NCBI RefSeq assembly: GCF_009002475.1
Contig: NZ_AP019860.1
Location: forward strand, 7,454,501 to 7,518,500
Source: Candidatus Uabimicrobium amorphum
GTDB taxonomy: Bacteria; Planctomycetota; Uabimicrobiia; Uabimicrobiales; Uabimicrobiaceae
Direction: 5' to 3'
Length of the DNA stretch: 64,000 nucleotides
Shown here: piece after piece, positions 38,157 to 47,337 of the stretch
Numbering within the stretch: the stretch's first letter is position 1
How the letters are laid out: every line of letters begins with the position of its first letter
Position numbers and translations under genes: made by a program
Notes under the pieces: model-generated
What the model was told of the DNA's origin: nothing
Database searches by the model: none
Seen by the model: the letters and a program-made list of their open reading frames with translations, nothing else

Positions 38157-39391
38157 AAATACTGCAAATACCAAGACGTTTTGTCAAAGAGGATTGGGGA
38201 GGCACAGAAACAGTCATTTTAGAAACAAGCAAGAGCTTAAAAGCATTAGGACACCAAACCGAGATTATCTGTCCTAATATTCTCACTTCTCGTCACGAAG
38301 AATACATCGAGGGAATTCGCGTAAAACGTTGTCCTTATTTTTATCCGTACTACGGCCTTAGTAAGGATGCGAGACGCCTTCTCGACAAACGTGGCGGAAA
38401 TATTTTCTCTTTGGCGTTAATGCGTCAACTACGACGTATGCCCGCAAATATATTTCATCTGCACACAGGAAAAAGAATAGGTGGGATTGCCAGCTACATA
38501 GCGAAAAAACGCAATATACCTTTTGTGATTTCACTACATGGCGGCGTGTACGACGTTCCACAACAAGAACGAGAAAGCTGGACCTCACCAACAAAAGGTA
38601 CTCTTGAATGGGGCAAGGTTCTTGGACTCTGGGTCGGCTCGCGCAGCGTACTACAAAATGCTGCGGCAATTATTTGCGTTGGTAAAAAGGAACACCAAGA
38701 AGTACAAAAGCGCTTTCCGAACAAAAGAGCATTGTTTTTACCTAATGGCGTAGACGTAAAACATTTTTCTCAACAATGTAACCCAAAGAATTTTCGCAAT
38801 AAGTACTGTATTGATCGGCATAAAAAAATTATTTTGCAAGTCGGACGTATTACTCCGCAAAAAAACCAACAATTTTCTCTCGAATTGCTCAATGAACTCA
38901 GAAAAAAACACCAAGTACACTTGGTGCTCATTGGTCCCGTGAATGATCATATTTATTTTGCACAATTACAAAAATATATTGCACAACACAATTTACAAAA
39001 CTGTGTCACAATTATTCAGGGATTGCCAGCAAAAAGTACAGAGCTTCTCGAAGCGTATCATGCATGTCAACTATTTTTGTTACCTTCTATCCACGAGCCA
39101 TTTGGTATTGTGATTCTTGAAGCTTGGGCAGCACAAAAGCCAGTTGTTGCAAGTAATGTAGGAGGTATTCCTTCTTTTGTGACGTCACAAAAAAACGCGT
39201 TGTTGTGTCAGGTAAACCAACACTCTCCGTTTCTAGATGCGATAGAAAAAACCATAAGGAACAACAATTATGCTCAAAATCTGGCGCAAAACGGATTTGG
39301 TGAAATCAAAAAAAAATATAGTTGGGAAAAAATAACACGTGACCTCATCTGTTTATATGAAAATGTAATAGAGGAACATTACCATGTCTAA
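38153..39391 (+). CDS. Glycosyltransferase family 4
   Basis: A GT-B enzyme with EDWGGTETVILETSKSL at the acceptor side, KIILQVGRITPQKNQQF in the donor domain and EPFGIVILEAW for the E-x7-E motif. The ATG at 38153 has AAGGAG just before it and overlaps the upstream stop, so the shorter start is preferred over 38132. Its stop overlaps the next start by 8 bases. It is one of four GT4 enzymes in the two arms. Confidence 0.88.
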   Translation: MKILQIPRRFVKEDWGGTETVILETSKSLKALGHQTEIICPNILTSRHEEYIEGIRVKRCPYFYPYYGLSKDARRLLDKRGGNIFSLALMRQLRRMPANIFHLHTGKRIGGIASYIAKKRNIPFVISLHGGVYDVPQQERESWTSPTKGTLEWGKVLGLWVGSRSVLQNAAAIICVGKKEHQEVQKRFPNKRALFLPNGVDVKHFSQQCNPKNFRNKYCIDRHKKIILQVGRITPQKNQQFSLELLNELRKKHQVHLVLIGPVNDHIYFAQLQKYIAQHNLQNCVTIIQGLPAKSTELLEAYHACQLFLLPSIHEPFGIVILEAWAAQKPVVASNVGGIPSFVTSQKNALLCQVNQHSPFLDAIEKTIRNNNYAQNLAQNGFGEIKKKYSWEKITRDLICLYENVIEEHYHV

Positions 39392-40535
39392 AACTTTAAA
39401 TCTATTTGTGTTTATCGATGCTTTTGGTTGGGAGCTACTGCAAAAAAACTCTTTTCTTGATGATATTTTGCACACAAAAACGAAATTAGATACTGTGTTA
39501 GGTTATAGTTGTACGTGCGATCCAACAATACTGACAGGAAAAATGCCTCATCAACATGGTCACTTTTCTTTTTTCTACTATAACCCACAAAAGTCACCTT
39601 TTCGTATATGTCGCTTATTAGATGTATTCCCTAAATTCTTTACCAAGCGTGGGCGTGTACGACGTTTACTGAGCAAATTGCTTGTACGTTACTACAAATT
39701 TACAGGATATTTCCAAATATACAACATGCCTTTTCGCCATCTCCACTTATTTGATTACTCGGAGAAAAGAGACATTTATCAACAAAATGGTATCAACAGT
39801 GGTGCCTCCAATATCTTTGACCACCTGCGTGAAAAGAATATTGCATTTTATCTATCGGATTGGAGGCGTGGAGAAAACGAAAACATACAAAAACTGCACA
39901 CAGCTATTTGCGAGCAACAAGTTCCTTTCGCTTATTTATACTTGGCGGCAATGGATGCCACGTTACACCAATACGGCACCGACCATGAATTGGTCACGCA
40001 AAAAATTGCTTGGTATAGCGAACAACTACAAGGTATACTGAATTTGGCAAAAGAGCACTACCGAGACGTAAAATTACATATATTCTCAGACCACGGCATG
40101 ACAAATGTGTGCGATACATTTGACCTCATGTCTGTCGTCAACAATCTTTCATATAAATTTGGTAAAGACTTTGTTGCTGTTTACGACTCGACAATGGCGC
40201 GCTTTTGGTTTTTAAATGAAAACGCACGGCATGATATCGAAAAAACGCTTAAAAATGTATCGTGTGGACGAATACTGAGTCAAGAAGAACTCTCGGATTA
40301 TGGCTGCTACTTTAGCGATCATCGTTATGGAGAACTCTTTTTTTTGATGAATCCCGGTGTTCTCATATGCCCAAGCTTTATGGGTGACAAGCCACTCAAA
40401 GGAATGCATGGCTATTGCCCGCATGACAAAGATTCAACGGCGATGTTTTGCTGTAACTATACTTTAGAAAATCCTCCTAAACGTCTCGACGACTTGTATT
40501 CATTAATGAAATCTACGGCAAGTGAAAATGAATAG
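39384..40535 (+). CDS. Alkaline-phosphatase-superfamily phosphodiesterase
   Basis: Features of type I phosphodiesterase/nucleotide pyrophosphatases are clear: metal Asp in VFIDAFGWE, the nucleophile segment CDPTILTGKMPHQHG, the middle block AAMDATLHQYG, the metal block FSDHGM and the late His in GMHGYCPHD. These enzymes cleave phosphodiesters or transfer phosphate groups such as phosphoethanolamine. There is no signal peptide, so it acts in the cytosol, and an EPS-linked phosphodiester or nucleotide-sugar substrate is plausible. It sits between a GT4 gene and the kinase-like gene with overlaps on both sides. Confidence 0.82.
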   Translation: MSKTLNLFVFIDAFGWELLQKNSFLDDILHTKTKLDTVLGYSCTCDPTILTGKMPHQHGHFSFFYYNPQKSPFRICRLLDVFPKFFTKRGRVRRLLSKLLVRYYKFTGYFQIYNMPFRHLHLFDYSEKRDIYQQNGINSGASNIFDHLREKNIAFYLSDWRRGENENIQKLHTAICEQQVPFAYLYLAAMDATLHQYGTDHELVTQKIAWYSEQLQGILNLAKEHYRDVKLHIFSDHGMTNVCDTFDLMSVVNNLSYKFGKDFVAVYDSTMARFWFLNENARHDIEKTLKNVSCGRILSQEELSDYGCYFSDHRYGELFFLMNPGVLICPSFMGDKPLKGMHGYCPHDKDSTAMFCCNYTLENPPKRLDDLYSLMKSTASENE

Positions 40536-41394
40536 CACCATGACTGATATACCAACAACTCTACCACTAACAAACATTACGTTTATAAAAAAGAATCCGT
40601 ATTGTTCTATTTATCGTGCACAACTTCACAAAGAAATCGTTTTTGTAAAACACTATATTCAACAACAAGAAACGTTAGTGCCAAACGAAGCAAAATCAAT
40701 TGAGCTATATCAAAAAATTACACATGGCGAAAATATATGGTCAGAGTGTACCGTAATAGAATGTGACCCCCCAAAGGGCTTGTTAGTGGTCAGTTTTGTA
40801 CCTGGCGACTCTCTGTCTCGCTGTATTTACAGTTGCAAAAATAAGCCACAACTTTTACAAAATGTTGTTTCCTTAGGAAAATTATTGGGCTCTTTGTACA
40901 ATGAAACAAAAAGAGAAGGAACAATAGATCCTTTTTTCTACGAGTACATAGAATATTGCCAACAAAAATTGCAAAATATACATGGTATACCCGGGTGTTT
41001 AAGTAAACGCTATCACCTCTTACCTGTTGAGAAGGTTAAAGAAAATTGTATTTCTTTTTCGCACGGAGATTTCGTTCCAGCGAACATCCACTTGCACAAT
41101 GAAAAAGTTGGACTGATAGATTTTGCAAACAGTAACGACTGTAGTCACATTGAGAACGACATTATGAACTTTACGATTGCCATCAATAACATGTTTATCA
41201 AAAGCAGTTTGAAAAAAGAAATTCTTCAGGCCTTCCATGAAGGAATTGGCGAACGAACCGTATTCCCACAAACAAAAAACTTATTTCGTACTTTTCACTA
41301 TTGCAGGTGGATTATGCTAAATATCCATAGTAAAAATCCTTTTCGTCTGTTCAACGTGTGGAAAAATGCCCAGCGTTTTCAAGAGATAGAATAA
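40528..41394 (+). CDS. Aminoglycoside-phosphotransferase-like sugar kinase
   Basis: The APH/choline-kinase-type catalytic loop is present: FSHGDFVPANIHL with the catalytic Asp, followed by VGLIDFANS with the metal Asp. The N-lobe Lys is probably in IVFVKHY. The substrate could be a sugar or lipid-linked glycan, with phosphate addition matching the phosphodiesterase next door. The start is uncertain among GTG 40522, ATG 40528 and ATG 40540. The stop TAA overlaps the next ATG (TAATG). No signal peptide. Confidence 0.75.
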   Translation: MNSTMTDIPTTLPLTNITFIKKNPYCSIYRAQLHKEIVFVKHYIQQQETLVPNEAKSIELYQKITHGENIWSECTVIECDPPKGLLVVSFVPGDSLSRCIYSCKNKPQLLQNVVSLGKLLGSLYNETKREGTIDPFFYEYIEYCQQKLQNIHGIPGCLSKRYHLLPVEKVKENCISFSHGDFVPANIHLHNEKVGLIDFANSNDCSHIENDIMNFTIAINNMFIKSSLKKEILQAFHEGIGERTVFPQTKNLFRTFHYCRWIMLNIHSKNPFRLFNVWKNAQRFQEIE

Positions 41395-43496
41395 TGCCAA
41401 CGGAAGAAAAAAAACCTCTCCCTATTCATATACCAACAACAATTAAAGCTTTCTTAATGCTATGGTGGTTTGCTGTCCTTACGTTAGTCATTGGAGTATT
41501 TGTATCGATTATCACAGCGATTTCCTTTGGTAAGGAATTGTATCGTTGCCGTGCTATCTATTTATACTCTCCAAAACAAATACCTGAACTAGTGACGTTC
41601 GGGGCACTTTCATTACAAACGCATGTCAGCTTAATCAAACTTCCTGCGAACTTAGAAGTCATGGCACAACGTTTAGGGAAATCTTCTAGAAGTATTGCGG
41701 GATCTTTCAATGTTATTGTTGGCAAGAAAGAAGGAATGGTGACGTTTTTAGTAGAATCCTCTTCTGCGACAGATGCTTTTGAGACGATGAAGGTAGTTAC
41801 CGATGTATTTATTAGTTCGCAAATCGAAAAACGTCGTTCTCATGCCCAAGAATACATTACCGCATTTAATGGCCAATATCAGAAAGCTCTGCAAAACTTA
41901 CGTAGCGCACAACAAGAAATGCAAACGTTTATTCAAAAAAATAAAATAGTGGATATTTCTAAGGAAAAGCAGTGGTATTTGGAAAAGATTGTCAGTATTG
42001 AAATCGAACTTCAACACGCAAGAATAGATCTCTCTGCTACCGATATCAAACTAAATAAGATGCAAAGCATTCTCCAGGACTTAGAAAAAAAAGTAAAAAA
42101 AGAAAGAATTTCGCAGGGGCAAAAAGAATCTCTCACGGATATGTCCTTGCGTAAAGAACGACTACGTCAGCTCATTTCAGAAGCGAAAAATCGCCAAATT
42201 TTTACAACGGAACTCCGAGCAGCGCAGGAAAACCTAGAGCGCCTACAAAAAATGAAAAACCAAAATGTTGCCTCGGAGCAACAGATTTCAGAAGCGAAAG
42301 CAAGAATAAGATCCATAGAAGCAAAGTTAAAAGATACAAAGGAAATTACCAAGTGGAAAAAAGAAATTGAGAAACTCGATAATTTTATTGTGCCGAAAGC
42401 CGAAGAAGACACACCATCTTCTCTTATTCTAAAAGATATTCTATTGCAAATGTTTAACTTGCAACTACAGCAAGTGGCAGCCCAAGATCGCGTTACAAAA
42501 ATAGAAAACAATATACGAGAGAACCAACAGCACCTTGATAAACTCGCTTACCTACAAGAGGAGTACAATGGTTTAGAAAGAACGATTGCCTTGAGCGCCT
42601 CTGTAGTAAAACAATACCGAAAAATGATAGAGGCGGCCGATCTTATTAGTAAATTGAAAAAGCCAGACTTTCTCGTCGTTTCTCCTCCCAAACTCCCTAA
42701 ACGTCACTCTAAATCAAATAAAAAACTCATTGCAATACTTATTTTTGCTTTATTCTTTATGCTTGCATTTGCCGTACCTAGTATTTACGGCCTTATCTCA
42801 TTATCATGTCGTTCTGCTGGTGAAGCTAGAGCGCGTTTAGGGCTTAAAATATTGGGAGAATTCCGCAGCCCTTCCCAAAAGAGATATCCCGGCATTGTCA
42901 AGCGCATAACACGACGAATATTAAACCTTTTCAGGCGCTCGTTCACTGTAAAAACTCATCTACCGAATTATGAAATAGATGGCAATCAATTTTACAATTT
43001 AGCCAGTAAAATTTCTCCCCATATACAAGGAGAAAGAGGTTGGACAATTGCGTTATGCGAAGCGCATGACCAAGGTAGTGACCACTTACGTAGTGTCGGT
43101 TACGGGCTATCCTACTACATAAGTAAAATGGGTTACAAAACGATGCTTGTTGATATGGTTTCCCACAAGCAAACCGATTTACAAAGTATGTGTGAGTCAG
43201 AAAATATTTCTTATGTTTCCATTCCAATAAGCGATAAAAAAATCATACGCGAACAGTCTTTTGCAGACCTTTTAGAAAAAGCAAAGGATCAACATAATGT
43301 CATTTTTATATTAGCCCCCACCGCGGAACATACCGCAAGTTTTCGTTTGTGTGTCAGATACTGCGAAGGAAGTATTATGTTAATTGAAGCAGGTGTTCAT
43401 CCTTTTTGGCATTACTTTAAAGCGAAAAACATCTTAAAAGAAGAGGAAAGTGTTATTTTAGGTATGAGTGTTTCTAATATACAAAGACCTTTTTAG
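41394..43496 (+). CDS. Wzz/Wzc-like chain-length protein with decayed kinase domain
   Basis: The protein has a first membrane helix (~20-45), a long periplasmic coiled coil (~150-430) and a second helix (~445-470), as in polysaccharide copolymerases that set EPS chain length. The C-terminal ~150 residues keep the fold of a BY-kinase (GYKTMLVDM, the Walker A' position) but the Walker A loop is replaced: residues 549-570 read GWTIALCEAHDQGSDHLRS with no GK[ST]. There is no tyrosine-rich tail. It is therefore probably a non-catalytic copolymerase. The ATG overlaps the upstream stop in TAATG. Confidence 0.82.
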   Translation: MPTEEKKPLPIHIPTTIKAFLMLWWFAVLTLVIGVFVSIITAISFGKELYRCRAIYLYSPKQIPELVTFGALSLQTHVSLIKLPANLEVMAQRLGKSSRSIAGSFNVIVGKKEGMVTFLVESSSATDAFETMKVVTDVFISSQIEKRRSHAQEYITAFNGQYQKALQNLRSAQQEMQTFIQKNKIVDISKEKQWYLEKIVSIEIELQHARIDLSATDIKLNKMQSILQDLEKKVKKERISQGQKESLTDMSLRKERLRQLISEAKNRQIFTTELRAAQENLERLQKMKNQNVASEQQISEAKARIRSIEAKLKDTKEITKWKKEIEKLDNFIVPKAEEDTPSSLILKDILLQMFNLQLQQVAAQDRVTKIENNIRENQQHLDKLAYLQEEYNGLERTIALSASVVKQYRKMIEAADLISKLKKPDFLVVSPPKLPKRHSKSNKKLIAILIFALFFMLAFAVPSIYGLISLSCRSAGEARARLGLKILGEFRSPSQKRYPGIVKRITRRILNLFRRSFTVKTHLPNYEIDGNQFYNLASKISPHIQGERGWTIALCEAHDQGSDHLRSVGYGLSYYISKMGYKTMLVDMVSHKQTDLQSMCESENISYVSIPISDKKIIREQSFADLLEKAKDQHNVIFILAPTAEHTASFRLCVRYCEGSIMLIEAGVHPFWHYFKAKNILKEEESVILGMSVSNIQRPF

Positions 43497-43500
43497 TACG

Positions 43501-45018
43501 ATGTATATTCTGGCAAACCCCCTCAAAAACCCCGTATGGATCGGTGCCCTGTGCTTCATTGTTCCTACAATTACCCTTCTACTAACAATAATGCGACCTC
43601 GCGCACATAAAGTATGCCTATGGCTCATGGTGGTATGGATGTGTCATGTAAAAAAGCCTTTTTACATGGAGTTGTTTTTTGAACAGTACCGTGGCGTGGA
43701 TCGTGGTTTTGGTGTGACGATATGCGACTTTTTTTTCTTTGGTTACATGCTATGGTTACTACTAAATGTACAAAAAATACGCAAATGGTTACCGACGAAT
43801 ACTTTGCCCATGTTTGCTCTTGTCATTTGTGCTTTGTTGTCACTCACCAACTCGATCAACCCATACTATGGGCTTTTTACCATTCACAAAATGCTACGTG
43901 GAATCGTTCTGTATTGGGTGACAGTAAACATACTAAAATCAAAAGAAGATTTTGACATCGCGATCAATGCTTTGGCGTTTTCGGTTATATTTCAAGGGGT
44001 GGTTGTCATATATGCCAAATACATCGTAAAGACTGTTGTTGTACGTTCTGTGGGAACCTTTCCCCACCCCAACTCAATGGCAATGTATATCAATTTAATT
44101 TTACCCACCTTACTATGTATGGTACTCATTTCGAAATCAAAAAAACAAACGTTATACTACTCACTGGCTCTAGTACTAGGTATGGTATCCATTGTATTCA
44201 CCAAGTCACGCGGTGGGCTGATCATTATGCTCGGTGGTTTATTGATGGCGGCCGGAATCTCGACCATGTTAAAAATGTCATTCCAAAAAATCCGCGTTTT
44301 ATTTTTGGGATTCATTGTTGTTTGTGTTCTAGGTAGTTTTGCTGCTCCAAAAATGATCCAGCGTTTTCAAAAAGCACCAAAAGAATCCGCCGAAACAAGG
44401 CATTATTTTAACAATGCTGCACGGGCAATGGCCAATGACTATTTTTGGGGAATAGGTATCAACAGCTATTCTTACTCGTTAGCCAATACCGAATATTACT
44501 GGTTTGTATACCCTGACGTAGAGGAAGACGACCGTGAAATCTTCCGCGATCCCGATAATCCAAGAGCAGTAAGCCGTTTAGGAAATTGTCATCACATTTA
44601 CCTCTTGTGGGCCAGCGAATGCGGTTGGGTGAGTATGTATCTCTTTTTATGGATCATCGCTATTTTTATGCTATTAAATAGTTTTCTGATTTTTTTTACG
44701 CGCAAAACTCCCTATTATAACGCCCTTTTAATAGGCCTTTTGTGTGGTTTTACAACATTACATTTACAAGGCTTATTAGAATGGGTGTATCGTCAGACAC
44801 AAGTATTTTATTTGTTTCACTTTCTTTCCGGAGTACTCGTAAGTATTTTTGTACAACGAAAAAATTTACCGCTTGATGGACAAAAAACACAAGAAAAGAA
44901 AATAGAAAAGAACGTTATTACAAATACAGATGTATTATTAAGGCGTAAGTCATCAACAAGAATGATGATTAGAAAGGGCAATCGAGATAGATGCGAAAAA
45001 AATACAATATTGTCATAA
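43501..45018 (+). CDS. O-antigen-ligase/polymerase family membrane protein (Wzy or WaaL type)
   Basis: About twelve hydrophobic helices with a large outer loop (about 300-370). The family's SRGG motif appears as FTKSRGGLIIML, and NCHHIYLLWASECG matches the H-N-x-Y-L block. These enzymes polymerise or ligate undecaprenyl-linked glycans at the outer face of the inner membrane. The C-terminus is a Lys-rich tail. The ATG at 43501 was chosen as the first codon after the copolymerase stop. Upstream it has only a weak binding site. Confidence 0.83.
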   Translation: MYILANPLKNPVWIGALCFIVPTITLLLTIMRPRAHKVCLWLMVVWMCHVKKPFYMELFFEQYRGVDRGFGVTICDFFFFGYMLWLLLNVQKIRKWLPTNTLPMFALVICALLSLTNSINPYYGLFTIHKMLRGIVLYWVTVNILKSKEDFDIAINALAFSVIFQGVVVIYAKYIVKTVVVRSVGTFPHPNSMAMYINLILPTLLCMVLISKSKKQTLYYSLALVLGMVSIVFTKSRGGLIIMLGGLLMAAGISTMLKMSFQKIRVLFLGFIVVCVLGSFAAPKMIQRFQKAPKESAETRHYFNNAARAMANDYFWGIGINSYSYSLANTEYYWFVYPDVEEDDREIFRDPDNPRAVSRLGNCHHIYLLWASECGWVSMYLFLWIIAIFMLLNSFLIFFTRKTPYYNALLIGLLCGFTTLHLQGLLEWVYRQTQVFYLFHFLSGVLVSIFVQRKNLPLDGQKTQEKKIEKNVITNTDVLLRRKSSTRMMIRKGNRDRCEKNTILS

Positions 45019-46496
45019 ATACAGTGACGAACTACGGTCGCGACATCTTAGATGTGGTCATTTTTTTATATCTAATTCCCTTTATTATTCATACTCTAGG
45101 AAAAGAAACGTTTGGATTGTGGTCTCTCATTTGGGCGTTTGTTAGCTTGTTTGCTCTCTTAGATTTTGGATTTGGACCTTCTGTGGTAAAATATGTAGGA
45201 AAAGCGAGAGGCGAGGGTAATTCGCAACAAGAGCAACGTGCTATTGCCACGCTGTTTTGGATTTATACTTTATTGGGAAGCGTTTTGTTTATTAGTGTCG
45301 CTACCTGTACCTTATTTTTTAACTCTATTTTCGAAATTCCTGCTCATCAACAGCAAGCAGCGAAGCATGTTCTACTCATATTAGGTTGCCGTGCTGCTCT
45401 TTGTATGCCACTAGAACTGTTCCGCGGTGTTCTTGTCAGCTACCATCAGTATCGTGTGGCAAACGTTTACAAAATGATTGCAAGTATTCTTTATTTGTTA
45501 ACGGCGATTGTCTTGTTATCTCTCATACCTGACTTACGTACCCTTGCCCTCGTCAACTCAGTCATTGGTATTCTACCGTTACTGGCAATGCATGTTCATC
45601 TGCGACGCTTTTATAAACATATTTCGATCCACCCGCGTCATGTTGATTTATCAATGGTTAAAGAGATGTCTTCTTTTTCCATGTACTTTTTCATTGTACA
45701 AATATCGACACTCATTTATACGCGTGTCGACTCATTTATCATCCAAAAATACCTGAGCCTAGAAATGGTCGCTCTATATTCTATCGCAATGCGTATTACG
45801 GAAAAAGCCCAACGATTTTGCACACAAATTGCGAAGACACTCACTCCGATCATTTCAGAGTTGCATGGAGAAAAGCAAAAACAAAAAGTTATCGATGTAT
45901 GGTTAAAAGGGGCAAAATACACCACGGCCTTTGCTGCTCCACTTCTTATTGGACTATTTATTTTGTCTTACCCAATCATCACTTCTTGGGCAGGGGAAAA
46001 TTTTGCCGACGCGACAATGGCATGTCAACTTTTGGTGGCAGCAATTTTTATTAACATCATTCACAGTAACACCAATATTGTGCTGACAATGTGCGACCAA
46101 CAAAAATATTTTGCGAAAGTAACCATATTTGGTCAACTACTCAACTTTGCGTTATCTATTGTACTTATTCGTCATTTGCAAATTGAAGGAGTGGCTCTCG
46201 CAACGCTTATCAGCACAGCAGTTTCGTATTTTCTATTTGTACAAGTAAAAGCGTGCCGACTGTTTGAGATAGGAATTTGGCATTTTTATCAAAAAATTTG
46301 TGTTCCGTCGTTGTTGCCTAGTTTAGCCGTCATCTTTTTTTTATCTGGCATGCAAATTATTTATCCCGCGACTAACCTATGGTTTGTTGCCATCTATGAA
46401 GGTGTTGCTGTTTTGTTATTCGTCATACTATTCGTATGTTTTAGTCTTGGTGATGACGAAAAACAAAACTTGAAGCGTAAACTTAGAAAAAAATAA
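44991..46496 (+). CDS. Wzx-type polysaccharide flippase
   Basis: A polytopic protein of ~13 helices of the MOP/RfbX-like family: early block TLGKETFGLWSLIWAFVSLF, then LLDFGFGPSVVKYVGKA. It would move the lipid-linked repeat unit across the inner membrane for the Wzy-type polymerase at 43501. It overlaps that gene by 28 bases and is the last gene of the plus arm, ending 18 bases from the convergent methyltransferase gene with no room for a strong terminator. Confidence 0.85.
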   Translation: MRKKYNIVINTVTNYGRDILDVVIFLYLIPFIIHTLGKETFGLWSLIWAFVSLFALLDFGFGPSVVKYVGKARGEGNSQQEQRAIATLFWIYTLLGSVLFISVATCTLFFNSIFEIPAHQQQAAKHVLLILGCRAALCMPLELFRGVLVSYHQYRVANVYKMIASILYLLTAIVLLSLIPDLRTLALVNSVIGILPLLAMHVHLRRFYKHISIHPRHVDLSMVKEMSSFSMYFFIVQISTLIYTRVDSFIIQKYLSLEMVALYSIAMRITEKAQRFCTQIAKTLTPIISELHGEKQKQKVIDVWLKGAKYTTAFAAPLLIGLFILSYPIITSWAGENFADATMACQLLVAAIFINIIHSNTNIVLTMCDQQKYFAKVTIFGQLLNFALSIVLIRHLQIEGVALATLISTAVSYFLFVQVKACRLFEIGIWHFYQKICVPSLLPSLAVIFFLSGMQIIYPATNLWFVAIYEGVAVLLFVILFVCFSLGDDEKQNLKRKLRKK

Positions 46497-46513
46497 TAAC
46501 GAGCAACCACTTC

Positions 46514-47314
46514 CTATTTACGCTTAAAGTATCCCCAACATTCTTCTCCTCGGAGTTCCTCAAGAGCAAGTATACGGTCATCAGTAGATAAAAAATTGAT
46601 ATATTCGTCAGGTTCGCGCTTCTGAGAACGGATAATCGTGATATCATGCGTGTCTTCAAAGCGCTTCATCAATTCATCGCTAATGTTCTCTTCTGCTGTG
46701 TCATGCATCTCAATTAAGAAATCATATTTCGTAATTTCAGGGCACTTAATAGGGTCGAAAACATATGTCTCCGCACCTTCTATGTCACAAAAGATAAAAG
46801 ATTTTTCATTACTGAGTTTCGCAATCTCTTCCCAACCACACTCACCTTTGACTTTAATATTTGTACAATTATTGACTTCAGCAAGTTTACGACACATCTT
46901 TTGCGCTTTAAACATAACATCATATGCGTATACTTGGCTCTTAGGACAACGAACAGCAAATCCAACGGCGTAATATCCTTCTGCACAGCCAATGTCTAAT
47001 ATATTTTTGTAGTTACCCGCAATGACTTCCTCGACAAATGGATATAGCTCTTTCTCGTAAGTACCTAAAATCTTTGGTGCAAGAACGCTACCATGCGCCA
47101 CTTTTATATATTTCATATCGCGAAATGGCCCCTGAAGTACTCTAGCTTTACAATGGGAAAATACTTTGCGGCTTACACGTTGATAAGATCGATATTTTTT
47201 ATAATTTGCAAGAAAATGTAGTTTGCGGCGCAGATAAATTTTACGTTGATTCATCGCCTTTAGAAAATGAAACATTTTTGGATATTTTGTTTTAATCGTT
47301 TGTTTTAACCCCAT
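46514..47314 (-). CDS. SAM-dependent methyltransferase, FkbM-like
   Basis: The SAM-binding motif is ILDIGCAEGYYAVGF, followed by YAYDVMFKAQ and FIFCDIEGAETYVFDP, the last being the DxEGxE motif typical of FkbM-type sugar or small-molecule O-methyltransferases. The first ~60 residues are basic and helical. The ATG at 47314 has a GAGGGGG box upstream; the frame reaches 47362 inside the SpoIIE gene. It follows that gene by 23 bases, so it is the last member of the H-NOX operon, yet it is physically next to the EPS arm. It may methylate an EPS sugar. Confidence 0.78.
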   Translation of the reverse strand: MGLKQTIKTKYPKMFHFLKAMNQRKIYLRRKLHFLANYKKYRSYQRVSRKVFSHCKARVLQGPFRDMKYIKVAHGSVLAPKILGTYEKELYPFVEEVIAGNYKNILDIGCAEGYYAVGFAVRCPKSQVYAYDVMFKAQKMCRKLAEVNNCTNIKVKGECGWEEIAKLSNEKSFIFCDIEGAETYVFDPIKCPEITKYDFLIEMHDTAEENISDELMKRFEDTHDITIIRSQKREPDEYINFLSTDDRILALEELRGEECWGYFKRK

Positions 47315-47337
47315 TTGCTCTACCCCCTCACGAACAC

